Shown in pieces: positions 58,880 through 64,000 of a stretch of 64,000 nt of DNA; the first letter of the stretch is position 1, and every line of letters starts with the position of its first letter. The notes under the pieces were generated by a model. The model was not told the origin of the DNA. It did not search any database and saw only the letters and a program-made list of their open reading frames with translations. The position numbers and the translations under genes were made by a program. This stretch comes from Chitinophagales bacterium. GTDB taxonomy: Bacteria > Bacteroidota > Bacteroidia > Chitinophagales > LD1. The stretch covers positions 168,182 through 232,181 of the forward strand of contig JAEUVA010000012.1 in the NCBI GenBank assembly GCA_016787045.1, read 5' to 3'.

Positions 58880-59241
58880 TACCGTTTGTTGTCTATTAAA
58901 AACTGTTTGTATTCCGTAAGCATTTTTAGCATTTCGTCAATACTAACCTTAAACTTAGGTTCTTCGTCATCATCAGTAAGTGAGTATATGTAGCAGCCGC
59001 CCTCCGGTTCTTCTATATCGTTGGCATCATACCCACATACATACACCAAAACACCAGCTTGGCTCTGCCAGCTATAATCGGGATTTTCGCCTGTGCTTAC
59101 TTTGGTTATACCTTCAATTAGTTCACCTACAAATTGCGATGTTCTGTCAACATCAATTGCCAACTCAAGCAAATCGTAAGGTGCTTTTACTTGAATGTGA
59201 GATGTATAAGCACTATGCTTATGAAATTTATACTCTAACAT
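58879..59241 (-). CDS. small acidic protein, putative immunity protein of the preceding toxin-like ORF
   Basis: 120 residues. No signal peptide or recognised domain is present. It is acidic at the C-terminal half (SLTDDDEEPKFKVSIDEML) and beta-rich in the centre (AGVLVYVCGYDANDIEEPEG, GCYIYS). It begins 1 bp after the frameshifted EndoU-like ORF and its stop overlaps the PoNe GTG. The alternating toxin-immunity order of the cluster makes an immunity role likely; no family name can be given. The central VYVCGYDANDIE with GGCYIYS is a usable search motif. Confidence 0.5.
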   Translation of the reverse strand: MLEYKFHKHSAYTSHIQVKAPYDLLELAIDVDRTSQFVGELIEGITKVSTGENPDYSWQSQAGVLVYVCGYDANDIEEPEGGCYIYSLTDDDEEPKFKVSIDEMLKMLTEYKQFLIDNKR

Positions 59242-59242
59242 A

Positions 59243-59837
59243 TTACTTGATTTTACGGATTGGATATACAGTTCGTATATCGTTATTGATCATTACGAAC
59301 CATATCTCTAAATTATCAGTGCTGTAACCTCTGAATATTGTAGAACTGCCCTCTTTGGGTGATTTGTTTTTGAAAGCAAAAGCTATCTCCTCCTTTATCC
59401 GCTCTACGTTCCAACCTTCTGGGAAGAATGTAGAGTATTGCAATTTGCCCCCCCGAAGTTAGCTTATCAATAAAAGCTCCTTGGCCGTTGTTTACGCGAA
59501 TGTATGCCTCAAAGGGTAAGTCCATGAAAAATTTCCTGGCTTTAGGAGGAGCGATAATTTTAACTACTTCTTTTTTCAGATTGTATAAAACTAAGTTGTT
59601 GGGGTGAGGGTGATTGGGGCTGTATCTTGGTTCATTGTCATATAACACCAATAAATTGGATTGATTAACGTAAGTATATCTTGATAAATCAGGGCTATAC
59701 CGATTTACTTCATACAGAGTATCAAGAAAAGTCCATTTTACGTTCTTAAAATCTTGAATACATCCTTCTTCTATATGAGCTGGGCTATTTTTTGTTTCCC
59801 ATTCTGATAAGTATTCTATGTTAAAGGTGGTTTTCAT
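59243..59837 (-). pseudogene. EndoU-like toxin ORF interrupted at a G7 run
   Basis: Read as one gene from the ATG at 59837, the frame breaks at a run of seven C (59448-59454, G on the coding strand). One G fewer would join the first part (up to DKLTSGG) to a second open frame beginning KLQYSTFFPEGWN. The joined protein has about 200 residues. Its tail, STFFPEGWNVERIKEEIAFA, ending DIRTVYPIRKIK, resembles the C-terminal half of bacterial EndoU (PF14436-type) toxin domains. No clear GGH segment of EndoU is seen in the N-terminal half, so the assignment is tentative. The defect may be real decay, phase variation or an assembly error. Its ATG overlaps the 53-residue ORF (ATGA). Confidence 0.55.
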
Positions 59838-59995
59838 TGCAGTGGTTTTGTTTGAATTAACTCCAATGTGGTCTCTAAAAAAGTTTCGCCCCATCTTTCT
59901 AAAAACTCCCATTGCAAAGGGCCGGTGGCATCGCCAGTTTTGAGGTTGCCGATGTAGCCCTCGCGAACTTGCATGGTTTGGTAAAAAAACATCAT
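59834..59995 (-). CDS. 53-residue ORF coupled on both sides, toxin-tail fragment or small gene
   Basis: MMFFYQTMQVREGYIGNLKT followed by GDATGPLQWEFLERWGETFL and LETTLELIQTKPLQ. Its ATG overlaps the SUKH-3 stop (ATGA) and its stop overlaps the next ATG (ATGA), so it is translated in series if the message is made. No family is recognised. It could be the C-terminal scrap of a displaced toxin or immunity gene, or a genuine small protein. Confidence 0.4.
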   Translation of the reverse strand: MMFFYQTMQVREGYIGNLKTGDATGPLQWEFLERWGETFLETTLELIQTKPLQ

Positions 59996-60492
59996 TCTAA
60001 TGACGGCAACTCTACATGTTTGCCATCTCTGTTCCACCATTTCCCTGTATCTTCGTCTAATTGAAAAGATTGGATAGTGTTCATCAGTAAAATATTCTCT
60101 ATGCCTTCGTATAGATTTTTGCCAACATAAAAGCAATATTCGCCAATCTTATAAACCCTCCCATCAAAATCGCAGCAGATATGATAACCATCTGGTAAAT
60201 AAACTCCTATCGGATACAATTTTCTTCCCAAAAGAGACTCGTAATAGGCATAAACAGAATCTCCTCCTAAATCTTCTTTATCTTGTTCAGGATATATATG
60301 AATTGTATTCATAACAGCTGAGTAGCTTTGCTTTTCACAATTCCCTTCTAAATTTCCATACTTTTTTAGAAAACTAAGTGCCACATCCGGATAGTCATCA
60401 TAAGGCAGTTTTAGTTCTTCAATTGAAACAGACCTGCTTTCTTTCCACCCCATCTCGGTTAAAAGTTTTTTTGACTTTTCTGAAAATTCCAT
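59992..60492 (-). CDS. SUKH-3 family immunity protein
   Basis: 166 residues. The opening KSKKLLTEMGWKESRSVSIE followed by YDDYPDVALSFLKKYGNLEG is the SUKH-3 (PF14433-type) signature: a helix, GW...R, then YP.A..FL..YG.L. The later IGVYLPDGYHICCDFDGRVY strand pair completes the fold. SUKH proteins neutralise a wide range of polymorphic toxin tips. It directly follows a toxin-tail remnant (stop at 60495, 3 bp away) and is followed by the 53-residue ORF with an ATGA overlap. The cytoplasmic binding partner is expected to be the toxin whose tail remains at 60495-60594. Confidence 0.8.
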   Translation of the reverse strand: MEFSEKSKKLLTEMGWKESRSVSIEELKLPYDDYPDVALSFLKKYGNLEGNCEKQSYSAVMNTIHIYPEQDKEDLGGDSVYAYYESLLGRKLYPIGVYLPDGYHICCDFDGRVYKIGEYCFYVGKNLYEGIENILLMNTIQSFQLDEDTGKWWNRDGKHVELPSLE

Positions 60493-60494
60493 AT

Positions 60495-60594
60495 TTAAAT
60501 GACTTTAAATTCTTTAATGTTGAAATACTCTAATAGAGGATTACAGCTGTTACATGCTTCTTTATATTCACCATGACTTAACACCACTTTACCC
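60495..60594 (-). pseudogene. toxin C-terminal tail with a deaminase-like CxxC motif, fused to a REP element
   Basis: Only about 32 residues remain: KGKVVLSHGEYKEACNSCNP followed by LLEYFNIKEFKVI. The CNSC spacing, with a hydrophobic LLEYF helix after it, resembles the zinc-ligand segment of cytidine-deaminase-type toxins (PCxSC...F). This is tentative. The 5' side changes abruptly into the 71-bp REP copy at 60595, so the catalytic N-terminal part is missing. The SUKH-3 gene follows after 3 bp. Confidence 0.5.
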
Positions 60595-60665
60595 TTTAGC
60601 CCCTGTTGGTGTTCCTGTGATATGCCAGCCGAGCCGTTGTTGGGTGTTATCACCAACAACAGAAG
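60595..60665 (-). repeat. 71-bp REP-like element, copy 1
   Basis: Nearly identical (3 mismatches) to 61815-61885. It contains GTTGTTGG and CCAACAAC inverted repeats and a GCCAGCCGAG core. The frame through it (AGISQEHQQGL) is fused to the toxin tail at 60495. It flanks the RAYT remnant on the left. Confidence 0.75.
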
Positions 60666-60691
60666 CCGAGCCAATAAGTAAACCATGTATT

Positions 60692-60820
60692 TCATTCTCC
60701 ACTTGCATAATGGGTTAAAAATCCAAACACATCTATTCCTGTCAAATAAAACTTGGCCGATGACCACCTGTAATCTTCCGGATAAACCGCTAGTTTCCAT
60801 TTCTCCTGTATCGGGTTTTT
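60692..60820 (-). pseudogene. RAYT (REP-associated tyrosine) transposase, C-terminal remnant
   Basis: About 42 residues: KNPIQEKWKLAVYPEDYRWS followed by SAKFYLTGIDVFGFLTHYAS. NP(V/I)...W.LV..PEDY.WSSA.FY..G...F.FLTHY is the C-terminal signature of Y1_Tnp REP-associated transposases of Bacteroidota. The catalytic HUH and Tyr parts are absent, so it is inactive. It abuts the REP hairpin at 60822 and lies 26 bp from the REP copy ending at 60665, so it is a REP-bounded remnant. Confidence 0.75.
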
Positions 60821-60821
60821 A

Positions 60822-60867
60822 CTTGTTGGTGACGCATCGGCAGAGCCGAAGCTATAACACCAACAAG
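60822..60867. repeat. REP hairpin with nested stem
   Basis: CTTGTTGGTG at 60822-60831 pairs with CACCAACAAG at 60858-60867 (10 bp). Inside, TCGGC and GCCGA form a second stem around AGA. The outer CAACAAG/CTTGTTG arms match those of the two 71-bp copies. It is the exact 3' boundary of the pretoxin-like fragment that starts at 61145. Confidence 0.8.
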
Positions 60868-61145
60868 GGCGAAAGTAGTCCATTGATAACTCCACATAAA
60901 AATGCGTTGATTAGTTCAAGTCCTGTGATGACGGTTTCGCCTGCTTTTTTGAGTTCGCCTTTTATCTCGGCAAGTTTTGATGAAATGTCTCGGAAAAGGG
61001 CGGAGAATTTTTTCAATGGATTTTTATCGTTAGAGAGTGTGACTGCTATTTTGTCAAAAACCGTTGCTGCGGTGTTAAGCATACCGCTAAGGTTGAATGT
61101 AAGATAAATTTTGATGTTTATTATGCTGTTAAACTCTCCTCCCAC
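60852..61145 (-). pseudogene. pretoxin-like fragment cut off by a REP element
   Basis: The coding part reads through AATVFDKIAVTLSNDKNPLK, SALFRDISSKLAEIKGELKK and TGLELINAFLCGVINGLLSP, then runs into the REP hairpin at 60867 and stops. The closing helix FLCGVINGL resembles the hydrophobic pretoxin segment just ahead of toxin domains in large polymorphic toxins. A GTG at 61145 opens the frame and overlaps the upstream immunity-like gene; an ATG at 61082 is an alternative. The toxin domain that should follow is missing. Confidence 0.5.
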
Positions 61146-61597
61146 CTTTCAAGTATTAACTCCATAATGGGTTTAGAAGTTAAGAACAAAAAATCGTGAC
61201 GTGGCAAGTATGTTTTCTCTGAATACTTTTGACATTGATCAAATAGGTCGGGCACTTTTTCAGGGAACTTTAACAAACACCATATACCGTTCGGATACTC
61301 AGGGGCTACATCTACTTCTCGCCCTCGCTGATCTTGTATAGAAATCACCTCACAATCAATTTCAATAAAGTCTTTGGGGGCTTTAGAGGCGAAGGCCACT
61401 TCAAATTTTGCTCCTTTGGGCAGACCTGGGGAACTTCTACCGCAATCTACATATACATAGTTGCTTTCAATAGCGCTTAGCCCCCACCGGCTTATTCCTT
61501 CTTGGTCAATAATTTTATAAACGGAAAGAATTTCTTTCTCTTTAACTACTTTAGTATGAAAATCACCTATGAATTCTAAGAACTTTTTATCTGTCAT
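61121..61597 (-). CDS. putative immunity protein of unknown family
   Basis: 158 residues, no signal peptide or membrane segment. Notable parts are KIIDQEGISRWGLSAIESNY, YVDCGRSSPGLPKGAKFEVA, VAPEYPNGIWCLLKFPEKVP and a closing helix SKPIMELILERWEESL. No family is recognised. It starts 3 bp after the stop of a toxin-tail fragment (61601-61814) and is followed by a pretoxin-like fragment, so it occupies an immunity position in the array. It is intact and apparently well conserved in shape, unlike the fragments beside it. Confidence 0.5.
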   Translation of the reverse strand: MTDKKFLEFIGDFHTKVVKEKEILSVYKIIDQEGISRWGLSAIESNYVYVDCGRSSPGLPKGAKFEVAFASKAPKDFIEIDCEVISIQDQRGREVDVAPEYPNGIWCLLKFPEKVPDLFDQCQKYSEKTYLPRHDFLFLTSKPIMELILERWEESLTA

Positions 61598-61600
61598 GCG

Positions 61601-61814
61601 CTATGAGTTTAAAAGATTAATGAATTTTTCAGTATCCTGGAGGGAGAGTTTGTTGTTTGCCTGAATAATATCTCTAGCAGATTCTTTGTTTAGGGTGCTA
61701 CTTATATCTACGTTATATATTTGTTTTACGGCAGCCCTTACTTTTTCTATAGGAATTTTGATGGCTAACTTCTCTAAATCTTTTGCGCTTATCTGCAAAA
61801 CTGCTTCCAACTCA
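61601..61814 (-). pseudogene. toxin C-terminal tail fused to REP copy 2
   Basis: About 70 residues: NELEAVLQISAKDLEKLAIK, PIEKVRAAVKQIYNVDISST and KESARDIIQANNKLSLQDTE. This is an all-helical tail with no recognised family. Its 5' edge is the 71-bp REP copy at 61815, which supplies the frame MLLLLVKTPNNVSAGISQEH as an artefact. The immunity-like gene follows after 3 bp. The N-terminal part of the toxin is lost. Confidence 0.5.
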
Positions 61815-61885
61815 TTTAGCCCCTGTTGGTGTTCCTGCGATATGCCAGCCGAGACGTTGTTGGGTGTTTTCACCAACAACAGAAG
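61815..61885 (-). repeat. 71-bp REP-like element, copy 2
   Basis: Matches 60595-60665 at 68 of 71 positions, including the first six bases TTTAGC next to both toxin tails. It carries GTTGTTGG and CCAACAAC arms. Read leftward it enters directly into the toxin tail at 61814. Confidence 0.75.
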
Positions 61886-61936
61886 CATGGGGAAATAGCG
61901 TGTTACTTGAACAAAATATGGGGAACATGATATTTA

Positions 61937-63469
61937 TTATTGTTTGACCACTCTGCCTACTGCAATGGTTGTTTCTCCGCGCTTAATGGTGGCTTGATAT
62001 ACTCCGCTGGGCCATTGGGTGCAGGCAATTTTTTGGAAGCCGCTGTACATGGGTAGGGGTTGGTGGTGGGTTACTGCGCCTTTGGTATCGTAAATAAACA
62101 AGTGCAACTCGCCTTTGCTCCAATCTGCTGCGGTGGCGTAATCTATGACTACGAACTCGGTGGCGGGGTTGGGGAAAATGGTGAGTTGCGGGTTGCGGGT
62201 TGTGGGTTGTGAGATACTTGTACCTAATGTATCGCAGGGGGAGCCGGGCAATGCACCCAAGCGGTAGTTGGGGAAGTAGGGTACACCAAGACAGTAGCTT
62301 GGCAAATCAATACCATGTTGCACAAACTCGCAGCTATCGCCTTTTTTATCGGGATAGTTGATCACATGGTAAACTGTTTCACTGTTGCCACAACTCTCAT
62401 AAATTTTACCATCTGGCCCTAACTGCATAGTTTGGAAATAGCTGCCAAAAGGATTTTGAGAGCCGTCATAAACGGCAATGGTATCCATGCTGGCGGCAAT
62501 GTCGGGTGCCTGCAAATCGTATTGCCGAACGTGTAACACCATGCCTGCATACAAAAAGCGACCGTTGGGGGAAATAGCCAAACCACCTGCTGTCCATACC
62601 GTATCGTTTTGTACCGGTATGTTTATTGGGTTGCTCAACTCTCCATTACAACGGTCAAAATCAAATATATTGATACCATAGTAAGTGGTGAGGTGTGCTA
62701 CCTTGCTGCCGTCTGGTGAGACAGCAAATGCGCCCAAATCGTTTTGTGGCATATAGCCACCACCACAATACAAGTTAGGTAGTTCGTGTATGCCGGTAGG
62801 GTCTAAGAGTATACGGTGGTAACAATTACTGTTTTGCTGACGGGCTATTATCCACCAATCTCGCCCATTGCCATGACGTATCGCTGCCATTTCTAAAGCC
62901 AGCACACTTTGCAAAATATTAACATCGCGTTGAATGAGCTCACCATGTCCGGCATTTTGGTTCATGTCTAACAAATGGTAGCGAACATTGCGCACTAATG
63001 TGCCACCCATATTAGTATCTATATAAGTATTAACTACATAGTACTGGCTAGTGAAAGATGGAGATGCTAATGCAAATATGCCTTGAGTAGTGGCGTACCC
63101 TAACTCATATGCTAACGTGTTGACATGAGTTGCATACGCGCCCCAGTTCAAGCTATCTGCATTTTCTATCACTTCGTCTAACCCGTTGCGTATTTGCATG
63201 CCATTAGTATAAAAAATGAGGTTGCCATCGTTGTTGCAAAAACTAGTGTTCGCTCTGTAAAAACTTATACCCAAGCTATCATAACTCACTTTCAGTGTAT
63301 CATCATTAAAATCAAACTTGCTTATGCCGAACCAATGGTTTAGGTTTTGATTGTATCCATATTTACTGTCATACCCTTGTAACCAAACGTAATCTTCTTT
63401 TTGCGCGGTACTGTTGAGTGCTACCAAAAGGTGGAGCATAAGCAGAAAGTATTGTTTTTGAACTTTCAT
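61937..63469 (-). CDS. secreted beta-propeller protein with T9SS type A sorting domain
   Basis: 510 residues. A signal peptide (LLMLHLLVALNSTAQ) is followed by a PD40-like propeller at about residues 30-420. Repeated blocks include GAFAVSPDGSKVAHLTTYYG, GGLAISPNGRFLYAGMVLHV and MQLGPDGKIYESCGNS. The C-terminal about 75 residues (LTIFPNPATEFVVIDYATAA, GVYQATIKRGETTIAVGRVV) are the type A (Por_Secre_tail) sorting domain. The linker before it is encoded by four 7-bp repeats at 62185-62212. The ATG overlaps the stop of the next upstream gene by one base (TAATG), so both are translationally coupled. Function beyond surface or secreted location is unknown. Confidence 0.83.
   Translation of the reverse strand: MKVQKQYFLLMLHLLVALNSTAQKEDYVWLQGYDSKYGYNQNLNHWFGISKFDFNDDTLKVSYDSLGISFYRANTSFCNNDGNLIFYTNGMQIRNGLDEVIENADSLNWGAYATHVNTLAYELGYATTQGIFALASPSFTSQYYVVNTYIDTNMGGTLVRNVRYHLLDMNQNAGHGELIQRDVNILQSVLALEMAAIRHGNGRDWWIIARQQNSNCYHRILLDPTGIHELPNLYCGGGYMPQNDLGAFAVSPDGSKVAHLTTYYGINIFDFDRCNGELSNPINIPVQNDTVWTAGGLAISPNGRFLYAGMVLHVRQYDLQAPDIAASMDTIAVYDGSQNPFGSYFQTMQLGPDGKIYESCGNSETVYHVINYPDKKGDSCEFVQHGIDLPSYCLGVPYFPNYRLGALPGSPCDTLGTSISQPTTRNPQLTIFPNPATEFVVIDYATAADWSKGELHLFIYDTKGAVTHHQPLPMYSGFQKIACTQWPSGVYQATIKRGETTIAVGRVVKQ
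62185..62212. repeat. four 7-bp tandem repeats in the T9SS linker
   Basis: GTTGCGG, GTTGCGG, GTTGTGG, GTTGTGA on the given strand. They encode part of the linker SQPTTRNPQL between the propeller and the sorting domain. Such heptamer tracts vary easily in length; a shift of one unit would break the frame. Confidence 0.7.
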
Positions 63470-64000
63470 TACTCAATATTTAGTTTGTGAACAGATGTTT
63501 CGCCACTGGCGGTTTGCAAACGAAGCAGATACACTCCTGCGCTAAAGCTGCTGATTGGCAGGGTGTACTTTCGGTCTGTGAAGTGGATTGTATTTTGCAG
63601 TACTGATTTGCCCGTGTAGTCAATAAGTTGCAACCTCACTTCTTCGGTTATATCCCAAGATGAGAGTATCGTTACTACATCTTTTGCAGGGTTGGGCTGC
63701 AAATAGAACTGCTGTTGTTTAATACTAGTTTTGTTAGCTTTTGGTTTTGGGGTGCGCTCTTTTTTGTAGCTGTATCCATCATCACTACATAGTTTTGTAT
63801 CGTTATATGTTGTATCAATTATAGCAGACAACATGCCACGAGCGCGATAAACAGGATTTCCACCCGCTAAGGGGCATTGTAAAGCTAAGTAATACAGCAC
63901 ATTCAGTTGTGCTTGTGTGAAAGTGTCTATTCCAATGGCTAACGTATTGAGATATACATCGTTAATCAGCTTCAAATTAGATTCAACTTGCTCTGAAACT
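63469..64000 (-). CDS. T9SS type A secreted protein, C-terminal part (truncated by window end)
   Basis: The open frame runs without stop from 63469 to the window edge at 64000, so the true start lies outside; the TTG at 63975 is not a real start. The visible 177 residues include a segment ending GGNPVYRARGMLSAI with a Cys-rich flank (ALQCPLAGGNP, TKLCSDDGYS). A basic linker (KKERTPKPKANKTSIKQ) follows, then the type A sorting domain FYLQPNPAKDVVTILSSW, ending VYLLRLQTASGETSVHKLNI. It is coupled to the following propeller gene by a TAATG overlap. The passenger domain cannot be identified. Confidence 0.8.
   Translation of the reverse strand, partial: VSEQVESNLKLINDVYLNTLAIGIDTFTQAQLNVLYYLALQCPLAGGNPVYRARGMLSAIIDTTYNDTKLCSDDGYSYKKERTPKPKANKTSIKQQQFYLQPNPAKDVVTILSSWDITEEVRLQLIDYTGKSVLQNTIHFTDRKYTLPISSFSAGVYLLRLQTASGETSVHKLNIE

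Noticed and set aside
60495..60800. A 101-residue gene spanning toxin tail, REP and RAYT remnant
   Set aside because: The frame crosses three unrelated elements; only the first about 32 residues at the low-coordinate end look protein-coding.

Overview
The window is a piece of a Bacteroidota (Bacteroidetes) chromosome, most likely of the Chitinophagales/Sphingobacteriales type. The evidence is type IX secretion (T9SS) cargo with both kinds of C-terminal sorting domain, a PorP/SprF plus PorE-like OmpA pair, SprB-type adhesin repeats, a TonB-dependent receptor with a carboxypeptidase-like N-terminal domain, BshC (bacillithiol), and promoters of the Bacteroidota TTG-N19-TAnnTTTG form. No tRNA, rRNA, CRISPR array or complete insertion sequence was recognised.

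Layout. 1-5234: start of typA (leftward), then tsaB, two small ArsR-type regulators, a tandem rhodanese-fold protein without catalytic cysteine, glpD and an SRPBCC/GyrI-like protein. 5241-9125: metH behind a clear promoter and an S-box (SAM-I) riboswitch. 9292-18889: a secreted protein of unknown function followed by a 2903-residue T9SS adhesin with 6 Ig-like and 19 SprB-like repeats. 19015-27190: leftward genes for agmatine deiminase, two PhoD-like phosphatases, a TonB receptor, a cation/proton antiporter and a type I phosphodiesterase, several of them translationally coupled. 27252-31079: a 1275-residue protein with a predicted beta-helix and a C-terminal channel-like membrane domain, not assignable to a named family. 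31156-33471: another T9SS type B protein. 33571-38181: lipid kinase, bshC, ligA. 38337-43637: collagen-like protein, DinB protein and mfd, the last with a palindromic element inserted in frame. 43776-47323: HNH endonuclease-like protein and uvrA. 47472-55805: PorE-like OmpA protein, PorP/SprF and a 1669-residue T9SS adhesin, which probably form one secretion/attachment locus.

55806-56943 holds no convincing gene but contains fifteen 21-bp tandem repeats and a tandemly duplicated 147-bp element. 56944-57336 is a small lipoprotein gene.

57390-61886 is the most unusual part: an all-leftward string of small genes and gene fragments that alternate between toxin-like and immunity-like pieces. It includes a recognisable PoNe DNase / PoNi immunity pair, a SUKH-3 immunity gene, a frameshifted EndoU-like ORF, and toxin tails joined directly to REP-like palindromes and to the remnant of a REP-associated (RAYT) transposase. 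It reads as a store of orphan polymorphic-toxin tips in which REP/RAYT elements mark the recombination junctions. Two T9SS-sorted proteins (61937-64000, the last truncated by the window end) close the window.
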